Assembly (NCBI GenBank): GCA_900541645.1
Contig: UQKQ01000004.1
Coordinates: 62,001 to 126,000 of the forward strand
Length of the DNA stretch: 64,000 nt
Direction: 5' to 3'
From: an uncultured Collinsella sp.
GTDB lineage: Bacteria; Actinomycetota; Coriobacteriia; Coriobacteriales; Coriobacteriaceae
Shown: one piece after another, positions 22,327 to 30,435 of the stretch
Layout: every line of letters begins with the position of its first letter
Numbering within the stretch: position 1 is the stretch's first letter
Notes under the pieces: generated by a model
What the model saw: only the letters and a program-made list of their open reading frames with translations
Told to the model about the DNA's origin: nothing
Databases searched by the model: none
Position numbers and translations under genes: made by a program

Positions 22327-22734
22327 ATGGCATTGATCGGGACCCTTGTCGGGCCCGCAGTGCGCCTGGCGACAGACGGGAGGGGCCTCCCGATTCTCGC
22401 GTCTGATGAACCTGAGGTCCCCGCGGGTTTCAAGGCGGACATGGCGTATGAGCAGCGGGGCGGTTCCATCTACCAAGTATGGAGTGTCGTGCCAGACAGG
22501 GTGCGCGATGACGCGGTGCGGCTTGCTGCCATGTCCGCCGAGACTCTCGGTGATGTGGACGCGCTGAAGGTACCCCAGCTCATCCGGCCGTGGTATGTGG
22601 GTGAGGCCTCGTATGCCGCTGGCGCGCGCGTGGCATATGGAGGCGACCTGTACAAGTGCCTGCAGACGCATGCACCCCGTATCGGATCTGAGCCCGATGC
22701 GGCTCCGGAGCTTTGGGAAAGAATCAACCATTAA
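22327..22734 (+). CDS. Tail/lysis-region protein with carbohydrate-binding module
   Basis: 135 residues behind AAAGGAG. The N-terminal domain (MAYEQRGGSIYQVWSVVPD) is shared with the next gene. The C-terminal part (YAAGARVAYGGDLYKCLQTH ... PELWERI) is a CBM5/12-type module defined by W/Y-x-G-x-x-V-x-Y-x-G-x-x-Y-x-C/A and a final Trp. Such modules bind cell-wall or surface glycans. It may be an accessory fibre or spike component. Confidence 0.7.
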   Translation: MALIGTLVGPAVRLATDGRGLPILASDEPEVPAGFKADMAYEQRGGSIYQVWSVVPDRVRDDAVRLAAMSAETLGDVDALKVPQLIRPWYVGEASYAAGARVAYGGDLYKCLQTHAPRIGSEPDAAPELWERINH

Positions 22735-22742
22735 GGAGAAAA

Positions 22743-23315
22743 ATGTTTTACGGACAATTTGTATCTGGGTCTGTCTACCTGACTACGGACGGCTCCGGCC
22801 TGCCGATTCGCGAGGCGGCGGAACCCAACCCCGACGCCGGTTACCACACGGTGCTCGCCTATGAGCAGCATGACGGCGCCATCTGGCAGGTGTGGACTCT
22901 CGTTCCCGATGCCGGAACGCCTCAGGACGCTGCCCTCATGCTCGCCCAGATCCAGGCGGCCGCCCTCTCCGACGATGATGCGTTGAAGGTTCCGGCGCTC
23001 TATCCACTCTATGCATGCGGTCATGTCTATGAGCAAGGAGCCCGCGTGCTCTGGCAGGGCACGCTCTACAAGGCCATCTCCGGCCACACGGCAACCGCTG
23101 CGGACCCCGTTTCCGACCCTCAGCACTGGGCGAAGGTCGTGGCGTCCACGGCCGGCGGCGAGGGCGTTCCCGAGTGGGTCGGCGGCAAGACGTACGCTAA
23201 GGGCGACCGAGTCTCTAAGTACGGCAAAGTGTATGAGTCGCTAATGGATAAGAACACGCTGGAGCCGGGCGCCTTCGGTTCTGACAGCGCCTGGACCATC
23301 GTGAGCAACGGTTAG
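22743..23315 (+). CDS. Paralogous protein with two carbohydrate-binding modules
   Basis: 190 residues from ATG 22743 behind AAGGAG. The first 80 residues mirror the upstream protein (VLAYEQHDGAIWQVWTLVPD). Then come two CBM5/12-like modules: VYEQGARVLWQGTLYKAISG with QHWAKV, and TYAKGDRVSKYGKVYESLMD with SAWTIV. An extra module and the tandem arrangement point to duplication of the upstream gene. Glycan binding is inferred from the module family. Confidence 0.7.
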   Translation: MFYGQFVSGSVYLTTDGSGLPIREAAEPNPDAGYHTVLAYEQHDGAIWQVWTLVPDAGTPQDAALMLAQIQAAALSDDDALKVPALYPLYACGHVYEQGARVLWQGTLYKAISGHTATAADPVSDPQHWAKVVASTAGGEGVPEWVGGKTYAKGDRVSKYGKVYESLMDKNTLEPGAFGSDSAWTIVSNG

Positions 23316-23326
23316 GGGAGGTTCGC

Positions 23327-23722
23327 ATGCCCAACATGCCCGTACAGCTAACTGAACCTCAGGTCTGGGCCATTAGCATTGCATGCGCACTAATGCTCAT
23401 GGACATCGTCACCGGCTTCATCAGCGCCGTCATCAACGGTACCGTTTCGAGCTCCAAGATGCGCGAGGGGCTCGGCCACAAGGCGCAGCTCCTCTGCGTT
23501 ATCCTGCTTTCCATCATCATCGAGGCGGGCACGCAGCACGTCGTGGGCCTTGGCCTGGGCGGCGTGACCGTCACGGTCGTTTGCGCCTACATCGCCCTCA
23601 TGGAGGTCGCGAGCTGCATGGAGAACGTCTGCTCAGGCTATCCCGAACTGCGCGACACCCCGCTCATGCGCATCTTCAAGCACGATGGAGGAGGCGACGC
23701 TAGTGGCGATCACTCAGCGTGA
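23327..23722 (+). CDS. Holin
   Basis: 131 residues with three hydrophobic segments (about residues 13-35, 53-72 and 75-95) and a charged C-terminal tail, the pattern of the phage_holin_4/BhlA-like toxin-secretion holins. RBS GGGGAGG. It permeabilises the membrane to release the endolysin, whose gene overlaps its 3' end by about 20 bases. Confidence 0.8.
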   Translation: MPNMPVQLTEPQVWAISIACALMLMDIVTGFISAVINGTVSSSKMREGLGHKAQLLCVILLSIIIEAGTQHVVGLGLGGVTVTVVCAYIALMEVASCMENVCSGYPELRDTPLMRIFKHDGGGDASGDHSA

Positions 23723-24662
23723 GGCCTTCGCGCAGGTAATTGAGCACCTCGTCTCGCATGACGGGGGAGCGGGACACGGCTATTCCCAGATAAACCGCAT
23801 GGGCGACGGCACCACGGAGGTCATCACTCTTTCCGATGGCACGACTGTGACCGTCGCGGGCGGCGACCGTGACTGTAGCTCGGCGGTGATAACCGCCCTG
23901 CGCGCCGTTGGCGTGAACACGTTCGGCGCCACCTATACCGGCAACATGCGCACGCAGTTGCTCAAGACCGGGCTTTTCGGATGGCGAAAGATGGGCGTAA
24001 AGTCGGCGCGGCGCGGCGACATCTATCTCAACGAGAGGCATCACACCGCCGTGTGCATCTCGCCCTACGGCTCCATACGCGGCGACATGCTGGCACAGTT
24101 TTCCATCTCGGAAAAAGGCACCGTCACCGGTGCAGAGGGCGATCAGACGGGGCGCGAGAGCAACATCAAGCCGTACTACAGCTATCCGTGGGACGGCACC
24201 TTGTACTGGCTCGGCGACGGCAAGACGCTCAGCGGCACACACACCGAGGTCAGGGATAACACCGTCTCGAGCCTCGGTGACACGCGCTACCTCGGTCCCA
24301 AAATGATTAGGGAGCTTCAGCGCCAGCTTGGGACCTCCGCCGACGGGGTCATCTCGGGTCAGTGGCTCACTAACAAGTCTTATTTCTGGGCCGTCGATGC
24401 GGGCTGTGTCGAGTGGGCGAAGGCCGGAAAAGGTTGCGGCTCTGATATGGTCCTGGCGCTTCAGCGCAAAGTGGGTTGCAAGATCTACCCTGAGTTCTGC
24501 GGTGTCCAGGCTCGCCAGATGAACAGCGGAACCATCAAACAGCACCAGCGTTGGCTTATCGCGCATGGCATCTCGTGCGGCTCGTCAGGCGCCGATGGCT
24601 ACCACGGCCGTGACACCAACGTCGCGATCGGCAAGGCGCTGGTCCGTGGGTTGTACCGATGA
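23703..24662 (+). CDS. Endolysin, NlpC/P60-CHAP-like with wall-binding tail
   Basis: 319 residues from GTG 23703, eight bases after GGAGGAGG; an ATG at 23685 has no such signal. The catalytic half has Cys in GDRDCSSAVITAL and His in NERHHTAVCI, as in the phage peptidoglycan amidohydrolase branch of the NlpC/P60 superfamily. The C-terminal half holds two similar segments (YLGPKMIRELQRQLGTSADG and a later QRKVGCKIYPEF), likely wall-binding repeats. It ends the phage gene set. Confidence 0.85.
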   Translation: MAITQREAFAQVIEHLVSHDGGAGHGYSQINRMGDGTTEVITLSDGTTVTVAGGDRDCSSAVITALRAVGVNTFGATYTGNMRTQLLKTGLFGWRKMGVKSARRGDIYLNERHHTAVCISPYGSIRGDMLAQFSISEKGTVTGAEGDQTGRESNIKPYYSYPWDGTLYWLGDGKTLSGTHTEVRDNTVSSLGDTRYLGPKMIRELQRQLGTSADGVISGQWLTNKSYFWAVDAGCVEWAKAGKGCGSDMVLALQRKVGCKIYPEFCGVQARQMNSGTIKQHQRWLIAHGISCGSSGADGYHGRDTNVAIGKALVRGLYR

Positions 24663-24689
24663 CCCTCGATTATTGATTGGCAACAAACG

Positions 24690-24729
24690 AAAAAGCTCCC
24701 TCCCTGGTCGTCCAGGGAGGGAGCTTTTT
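24690..24729. terminator. Strong bidirectional terminator at the phage right end
   Basis: An 18-bp stem (AAAAAGCTCCCTCCCTGG with its complement) around a short loop, with A-run and T-run on the two sides, so it works in both directions. It closes the lysis transcript. Confidence 0.9.
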
Positions 24730-24888
24730 CCTGAATTAAACAAGATGATTCGTCAGTTCTACGGTGACCCTAGCGTATCCCCGAATTATCCCAAGTGCGC
24801 GTGCTAACCTGTTTTATGCGCTTCTGCCGTTGTTGTCGTACTTGAACCAGCAGGTAAACGGCGTGTTCGTTTTTGTCGTTCCTACAGG
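24730..24888. other. Phage-host junction region
   Basis: About 160 bases without a gene, between the last phage terminator and thiD. The right attachment site should be here or at the thiD 3' end, but without the left end no core can be named. No tRNA gene is present at this end. Confidence 0.4.
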
Positions 24889-25719
24889 TCAGTACTGCCA
24901 CATGTGATTGACGGGGCCGGAGCCTTTGCCCATGTTCAGGCCGGCGGCCAGAGCGCCGGTTAGGTAGGCCTTGCCGCCGTTGACGGCGTCGGCAAGATCC
25001 ATGCCCTGGGCCAGCGCGCAGGCGATGGCGGACGAAAGCGTGCAGCCGGTGCCGTGTGTGTTGTCGGTCTCGATGCGCTTGTGGCGGAACCACGTGGTGA
25101 GCGGATCGCCCAGATGGTTGCCCTCGTCATCGAGTGGCGCGGGTTCGGCCAATACATCGTTAGCCTCGTTGACAAGATGCCCACCCTTAACGAGGGATGC
25201 GCAACCAAAGCGGCGGGTGAGGAGCATGGCAGCATTTTGCTGTGTGCGCTCGGAGTCGACCTCGTAGTCAAGCAGGGCCATGGCCTCGGGAATATTGGGC
25301 GTGATGACGGTTGCTAGTGGGAACAGGCGGCGGGTGAGTGCCTCGGAGGCATCCTCGGCAATCAAGCGCGCGCCCGAGGTGGCGACCATGACGGGGTCGA
25401 CGACCACGTTCGTTGCGTTCCAGGCGCTCAAGCGGTCGGCGATGACTTCGATAATCTCGACAGAAGAAACCATGCCGATCTTGACGGCGCTTGGGCGGAT
25501 ATCGTCAAAGACAGCGTCAATTTGCGCGGCTACGATATCTGGCGAGATATCCTGCACGGCGGTGACGCCCAGTGTGTTTTGCGCTGTAATGGCGGTTATG
25601 GCCGTCTCGGCATACAGGCGGTGCGCCGTGATGGTCTTGATGTCGGCCTGAATGCCGGCACCGCCGCTGGAATCGGATCCCGCGATGGATAGAACGGCGG
25701 GTACCTTACTGCGATCCAT
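24889..25719 (-). CDS. thiD: Hydroxymethylpyrimidine/phosphomethylpyrimidine kinase
   Basis: 276 residues from ATG 25719 behind AAGGGAG. Ribokinase-fold features: N-terminal LSIAGSDSSGGAGIQADIKT, the substrate-binding start of the family; VVVDPVMVATSGARL; and the C-terminal anion hole DNTHGTGCTLSSAIA with the catalytic Asp. It phosphorylates HMP twice in thiamine synthesis. It lies 178 bases after thiC in the same direction, so both may follow the TPP riboswitch. It is the first host gene beside the prophage. Confidence 0.92.
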   Translation of the reverse strand: MDRSKVPAVLSIAGSDSSGGAGIQADIKTITAHRLYAETAITAITAQNTLGVTAVQDISPDIVAAQIDAVFDDIRPSAVKIGMVSSVEIIEVIADRLSAWNATNVVVDPVMVATSGARLIAEDASEALTRRLFPLATVITPNIPEAMALLDYEVDSERTQQNAAMLLTRRFGCASLVKGGHLVNEANDVLAEPAPLDDEGNHLGDPLTTWFRHKRIETDNTHGTGCTLSSAIACALAQGMDLADAVNGGKAYLTGALAAGLNMGKGSGPVNHMWQY

Positions 25720-25897
25720 GCTCACTCCCTTGTCCGGTCGGATTCAAATGGGTCTTTAAGTCTGCATTATAAAGATGCCCGGGCCGGCTGTATTCCGAAC
25801 CCGGGCGGGCGATGCAATCTTTACGCAAATGTAAGCAAATGTTCACATGTCAACAATTGACGAACACCATGTTACCGATTGCGGCTCCGGTGACGCG

Positions 25898-27232
25898 TTA
25901 ATCCTCCATGCCGAGGTCGATCGTTGTGCCTTCGAACACCTTGTTAACGGTACGGACGGCGCACATCTTGCCACACATGGTGCAAGTGCCCTCGGTGGCG
26001 GCGGGAGACTCCTCGTAGCGCTTCTTGCCCGTAACTGGGTCGAGCGCGCACTTCCACATGGCGTCCCAGTCGAGCTTGCGGCGTGCCTGGCCCATCTTGT
26101 CGTCCATGTCGCGGGCGTGCGGCACCTTCTTGGCGATATCGGCGGCGTGTGCGGCGATCTTGGTAGCCATGAGGCCATCGAGCACGTCCTGGGCGTTGGG
26201 CAGGCACAAGTGTTCGGCCGGCGTCACGTAGCACAGGAAGTCGGCGCCGGAGCTGGCGGAGATGGCGCCACCGATGGCGGCGGTGATGTGGTCGTAGCCC
26301 ACGCCGATATCGGTCACCAGCGGCCCGAGCACATAGAACGGGGCGTTGTGGCACAGGCGCTTCTGCAGTTTCATATTGGCGGCGATCTCGTCGAGCGCCA
26401 TGTGGCCCGGACCCTCGACCATGACCTGGACGCCGGCGGCCCAGGCGCGCTTGCACAGCTTGCCCAGCTCGATCATCTCGGCGGTCTCGGTGGCGTCGTT
26501 GGAGTCGTAGAGGCAGCCCGGGCGGCAGGAGTCGCCGAGCGAAATCGTCACATCGTACTCGTGGCAAATCTCGAGCAGCTCGTCAAAGTACTCGTAGAAG
26601 GGGTTTTCATTGCCGGTGACCTCCATCCAGCCAAACAGCAGCGAACCGCCGCGGCTGACGATGTTCATCAGGCGGCCGGTCTCCTTAAAGGTCTTGGTGA
26701 CTGACTTGTTGATACCGCAGTGGATGGTCATAAAGTCCACGCCGTCCTCGGCATGCGCGCGCACGACCTCGAACAGGTCGTCCTTAGTCAGCTTGACCAG
26801 CGGCTTTTCCATGTAGCCGATGGCGTCGTACATGGGGACGGTGCCCACCATGAGCGGCGTCTCGTCGATGAGCTGCTGGCGGAACTGGCGCGTCTTGCCC
26901 GAGTTGGAGAGGTCCATGATGGCGTCGGCGCCAAAGTCCTCGGCGATCTTGACCTTCTTCCACTCCTCGGCGGCATCGGCCTTGTCGCCCGAGATGCCCA
27001 GGTTGACGTTGACCTTGGTGGACAGGCCCTCGCCGACACCAAAGGCGCGCATGCCCTTTTTGATATGCACGATGTTGGCGGGAATGGCGATGCGGCCGTC
27101 GGCCACGCGCTCGCGGATGTACTCGGGGTCGCGATGCTCGCGCTCGGCAACCTCCTTCATCTGCGGTGTGATCTGCCCGGCGCGGGCGAAGTCGATTTGC
27201 GTGACGAGCTTGGGCTCGGTCTGTGTGCTCAT
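25898..27232 (-). CDS. thiC: Phosphomethylpyrimidine synthase
   Basis: 444 residues from ATG 27232 with GGGAG eight bases before. A short-type ThiC without the plant/enterobacterial N-terminal extension. It converts aminoimidazole ribotide to HMP-phosphate by radical SAM chemistry. Family sequences GKTRQFRQQLIDETPLMVGT, FMTIHCGINK and SLGDSCRPGCLYD are present. The iron-sulphur motif near the C-terminus is C-T-M-C-G-K-M-C. A TPP riboswitch precedes it. Confidence 0.95.
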   Translation of the reverse strand: MSTQTEPKLVTQIDFARAGQITPQMKEVAEREHRDPEYIRERVADGRIAIPANIVHIKKGMRAFGVGEGLSTKVNVNLGISGDKADAAEEWKKVKIAEDFGADAIMDLSNSGKTRQFRQQLIDETPLMVGTVPMYDAIGYMEKPLVKLTKDDLFEVVRAHAEDGVDFMTIHCGINKSVTKTFKETGRLMNIVSRGGSLLFGWMEVTGNENPFYEYFDELLEICHEYDVTISLGDSCRPGCLYDSNDATETAEMIELGKLCKRAWAAGVQVMVEGPGHMALDEIAANMKLQKRLCHNAPFYVLGPLVTDIGVGYDHITAAIGGAISASSGADFLCYVTPAEHLCLPNAQDVLDGLMATKIAAHAADIAKKVPHARDMDDKMGQARRKLDWDAMWKCALDPVTGKKRYEESPAATEGTCTMCGKMCAVRTVNKVFEGTTIDLGMED

Positions 27233-27240
27233 TGGCACGG

Positions 27241-27332
27241 CTCCCTTCGTTGGCATTACCCATATCAGGTTTGCGGGTCAGGGCGGGCGCGCCCAATCTC
27301 AGCCTGCCGTCTTGTCCTGCAAGCTCCCCGTT
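27241..27332 (-). ncRNA. TPP riboswitch (THI element)
   Basis: On the minus strand: GGGGAGC at the 5' side, then GCTGAGATTGGG, then ACCTGATATGGGTAATGCC and CGAAGGGAG at the 3' side. These are the conserved pyrimidine- and pyrophosphate-sensing parts of the THI box. A -10 box TATACT lies upstream at 27347-27352. The element overlaps the region just before the thiC ribosome site, so control is likely at translation or early termination. Confidence 0.93.
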
Positions 27333-27402
27333 ATGTCATGGGCTCAAGTATAGCCTGAATGGGTACGATTGGGCCAACGAGCGTGCCTGTGGGGAGGCGA
27401 AC

Positions 27403-27918
27403 ATGGAAGACAAGCATCTATATCGAGAGACGCAATGGGATGTATCGGCCGAGGAAAGCCGTGCGCACCATGGCCTTGTCGCGATTGGTTTTGCGGTGCT
27501 TGCCGTGCTGGTGATTGCCTTTTGTATCTGGACGTTTGGTGGTCGCGGCGGCGCTGCCTGGGAGTTTGAGGCCGACGATGCCCTGCCGATCATGACGGTG
27601 AAGGTCTCTGGCGGCAACACGGTGGCAGCTCCCGGCGACTATTGGTATCCGTGCGATGGATTTGTCCAGCTGCAGCTGAGCGGTGGTTCCATTCCCGGCG
27701 AAGAGATCGAGCGCGTGACCTTCGATGCGTCGCTTAAGACGCTGTCGGTCGAGCTCAAAGATCAGGGGGACGTTCCCACGACCATGGACATTGCGCTGAC
27801 GGAATGGCGCCTGGAGCCTCCGACGGGTGTTGCGGTGTCCGAGGTTGAGCATGTCAAGATTACCTATCAGGACGGCTCGACAAATGAAATTGCCAAAGCC
27901 GACGGCTTGGCGGAATAG
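27403..27918 (+). CDS. Single-pass membrane protein of unknown function
   Basis: 171 residues from ATG 27403 behind GGGGAGG. Cytoplasmic N-terminus of about 24 residues, one transmembrane helix (residues about 25-45, LVAIGFAVLAVLVIAF), then a beta-rich outside domain. No family is recognised. It is transcribed away from thiC and toward yaaA. Confidence 0.6.
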   Translation: MEDKHLYRETQWDVSAEESRAHHGLVAIGFAVLAVLVIAFCIWTFGGRGGAAWEFEADDALPIMTVKVSGGNTVAAPGDYWYPCDGFVQLQLSGGSIPGEEIERVTFDASLKTLSVELKDQGDVPTTMDIALTEWRLEPPTGVAVSEVEHVKITYQDGSTNEIAKADGLAE

Positions 27919-27958
27919 ACGCCGTGCCTAGGCGGCACATTCAAAAGTAGCGGTGGTC

Positions 27959-28768
27959 CTACAAGGCCTGTTCGTTCAGGAAGACCAAAGTGCTCTTATT
28001 TGAAAGCTCGGGAAAGTGGCGATAACCAACGTCGAACGCGGTGAGCCCGCTTACATCCTCGAGCTTGTTTTCTGCCATCCAGCGCACCATGGAGCCGCGT
28101 GCCTTTTTGCTGGCGGTCGAGCGCTGGATGGGCTTGCCGTTGCGGATGCCTTCGCCAAAGAGGCATGTGACGACCGTGGCATCGGTGGTGAGGCGGGGCA
28201 GAACGGCTTTGGCGTACTCTACGCTGGCGAGGTTGACGATCGTGGTGTTTGAGCCTGCCGGGGCGATAGCCCACGCGAGCTTGTCGCTCCAAAACGCGTA
28301 GAGGTCTGGGGCATCGTCAACGGCGAGCTTCGCGCCCATTTCCAGCCGATATGGTTCGACGGCATGAAAGGGGCGAACGCACCCGTAGAGGCCAGAGAGG
28401 ATCCACAGGTGGCTTTGCAGCCATGCGAGCTGCGCGGAATCCATCACCTCGGGCGCCATGCTCTGGTACTGAATGCCGTGGTAGGACATGACGGCAGGGG
28501 AGAGGTGACAGGCGAGTGCGGGATTGTCGAGATCACCGTTTTTCAGGATGGGCCCGAACTCATGCAGGGTGTTGAGGCAAGGCCCCAGCAGTTGGTCACT
28601 CACGTTCCATAGTGCCTGCAGGCCGCCGCTGCCTTCATTTCGTTCGATATCTAGCAGTGCGTGGTGGAGGCGAGCGGTCTCGTGCGCAAAAGGTGGAATG
28701 CCCAGGACTTCAAAAGCATCTTGGGCCGCACGCATCTGCTTGGCGGGCGAAATGATGACCTGCAGCAT
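27959..28768 (-). CDS. yaaA: YaaA-family peroxide stress protein
   Basis: 269 residues from ATG 28768 (MLQVIISPAKQMRA); the longer upstream frame runs into a repeat hairpin and is not real. Full-length for the DUF328/UPF0246 family, with ISPAKQM at the start, LYGCVRPFHAVEPYRLEM and the C-terminal KARGSMVRWM. In E. coli YaaA limits iron-driven damage under peroxide; the fold is a DNA-binding cantaloupe fold. The role here is by homology. Confidence 0.88.
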   Translation of the reverse strand: MLQVIISPAKQMRAAQDAFEVLGIPPFAHETARLHHALLDIERNEGSGGLQALWNVSDQLLGPCLNTLHEFGPILKNGDLDNPALACHLSPAVMSYHGIQYQSMAPEVMDSAQLAWLQSHLWILSGLYGCVRPFHAVEPYRLEMGAKLAVDDAPDLYAFWSDKLAWAIAPAGSNTTIVNLASVEYAKAVLPRLTTDATVVTCLFGEGIRNGKPIQRSTASKKARGSMVRWMAENKLEDVSGLTAFDVGYRHFPELSNKSTLVFLNEQAL

Positions 28769-28791
28769 GGACTCTCCTCTGCCAAAAAGGA

Positions 28792-28858
28792 AGTTGCGGT
28801 GGAATACGGCCTGTTTTGGCCGTTTATGGGCCAGTTTAGTCCGTATTTCACCGCAACT
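28792..28858. repeat. Long inverted repeat, GTTGCGGTGAAATA family, copy 1
   Basis: Arms of 18 bp (17 of 18 match) frame a 31-base middle that itself contains GGCC hairpins. Its end sequence is the same as that of the hairpin at 49546-49616. It lies between yaaA and the aminopeptidase gene. Confidence 0.8.
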
Positions 28859-28871
28859 GATGAAGGGTTGG

Positions 28872-30269
28872 TTAGGCGCGCTCGATGAAGGCCTTGTAGC
28901 CGCGATAGGCCTCGTAGATGTCGGCCTTGTTGGCGACCTCCCACAGGGCGTGCATGGACAGGACGGCAACACCGGAGTCGATGACGTTCATGCCGTACTT
29001 GGCCATGATGTAGGCGATGGTGCCACCGCCGCCCGCGTTGACGCGGCCGAGCTCACAGGTCTGGAAGTCCACGCCGGCCTCGTCCATGATGTCGCGGATG
29101 AGGGCCACATACTCGGCGTCGGCGTCGTTAGAGCCGCCCTTGCCGCGGCTGCCCGTGTACTTGTTAAAGCACAGGCCGCGACCCATAAAGGCTGCGTTCT
29201 TGGTTTCGAACTTGCCGGCGTAGCCCGGGTCGAAGCCGGCGGACACGTCAGAGGAGAGCATACGGCTGTGGGCGAGTGCACGGCGCAGGGCCAGCGGGCT
29301 ATCCTCGCCGGCGAGCGTCATGATCTCGGCGACGGTGTTCTCGAAGAAACGGCTCGTCATGCCGGTGGCACCCACGGAACCGATCTCCTCCTTGTCGACG
29401 ATGAGTGTGATGCTCGTGCGCTCCACGTTGGCGACGTTGATCTGGGCGAGCATGGACGGATAGGCGCAGACACGGTCGTCGTGGCCATAGCCCAGAATCA
29501 TGGAGCGGTCGAGGCCCATGTCGCGGGCCGGGCCGGCGGGCACGACCTCAATCTCGGCGGAGAGGAAGTCCTCCTCCTCGACGGCGTACTGCTCCTTGAG
29601 GATGTCCAGGAACATCTGCTTGACGGGCTCCTTGGGGGCGTCCTTGTCGTCCTCGTCAAACTTGACGGGGCGGCCGCCCACGATCACGTCGAGGATCTCG
29701 GCGTCGACGGCGTCCTTGGCGGGCTTGGCCATCTGCTCGCTCGAGAGGTGGATCAGCAGGTCGGAGATGGTAAAGACCGGGTCGTCGGCCTTGTCACCGA
29801 TGTTGATGTCGACGGTGGTGCCGTCCTTTTTGCAGATGACGCCTACGAGTGCGAGCGGGGAAGCGACCCAGTGGTAGCTCTTGACGCCGCCATAGTAGTG
29901 CGTGTCGAGATAAGCCATGTCGCCGGCCTCGAAGGCGGGGTTCTGCTTGAGGTCCAGGCGCGGCGAGTCCACGTGGGCGCCCAGGATGTTAAAGCCCTGC
30001 TCGAGCGGGGCGGTGCCCAGGTTGACGAGCATGAGGTCCTTGCCGTGGTTGGCGGCGTACACCTTGTCGCCGGCCTTGAGCGCGCGGCCCTCGGCAATCA
30101 CGGTCTCCAGATTGACGTAGCCCGCCTCCTCGGCCATCTTGATACCGGTCTTGACGCACAGGCGCTCGGTCTTGTTCTCGCTCAAAAACTGCTTATAGCC
30201 GCGGCAAAGCTCCTCGAGCTCCTCGATCTGCTGTGGCGTGTACTTTTTCCATGCGCAGGGACGCTCCAT
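28872..30269 (-). CDS. M18 family aminopeptidase
   Basis: 465 residues from ATG 30269 behind AAAGGAG. M18 pattern: GAHVDSPRLDLK (first metal His and Asp), DKEEIGSVGATG (catalytic Glu pair), SSDVSAGFDPGY and final SMHALWEVANKAD (metal His). It releases N-terminal residues, often acidic, from peptides in the cytoplasm using two metal ions. The open frame upstream of this ATG has no supporting signals. Confidence 0.9.
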   Translation of the reverse strand: MERPCAWKKYTPQQIEELEELCRGYKQFLSENKTERLCVKTGIKMAEEAGYVNLETVIAEGRALKAGDKVYAANHGKDLMLVNLGTAPLEQGFNILGAHVDSPRLDLKQNPAFEAGDMAYLDTHYYGGVKSYHWVASPLALVGVICKKDGTTVDINIGDKADDPVFTISDLLIHLSSEQMAKPAKDAVDAEILDVIVGGRPVKFDEDDKDAPKEPVKQMFLDILKEQYAVEEEDFLSAEIEVVPAGPARDMGLDRSMILGYGHDDRVCAYPSMLAQINVANVERTSITLIVDKEEIGSVGATGMTSRFFENTVAEIMTLAGEDSPLALRRALAHSRMLSSDVSAGFDPGYAGKFETKNAAFMGRGLCFNKYTGSRGKGGSNDADAEYVALIRDIMDEAGVDFQTCELGRVNAGGGGTIAYIMAKYGMNVIDSGVAVLSMHALWEVANKADIYEAYRGYKAFIERA

Positions 30270-30435
30270 GACGCAGGCTCCTTTCGGATCGATCGTGCTG
30301 GTTGATGTACCGTGAGCCATCGTATCACGCTCGGGCCCGCGACGGCAGGGAAGCCTGATGTGCGGTGGCCGTGGGGCGGGGAGCGTGTAAACTGGAGAGA
30401 GCAAACCGTGCCCAGCCCAAAGCGAGGTATTCAAT

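Noticed and set aside
24730..24888. attR core sequence
   Set aside because: No repeat can be matched because the left end of the prophage is outside the window.
28524..30305. Long plus-strand open frame over the M18 aminopeptidase and the yaaA start
   Set aside because: It crosses a repeat hairpin and two genes, and its translation is low-complexity Gly/Val/Asp text antiparallel to the real enzyme.
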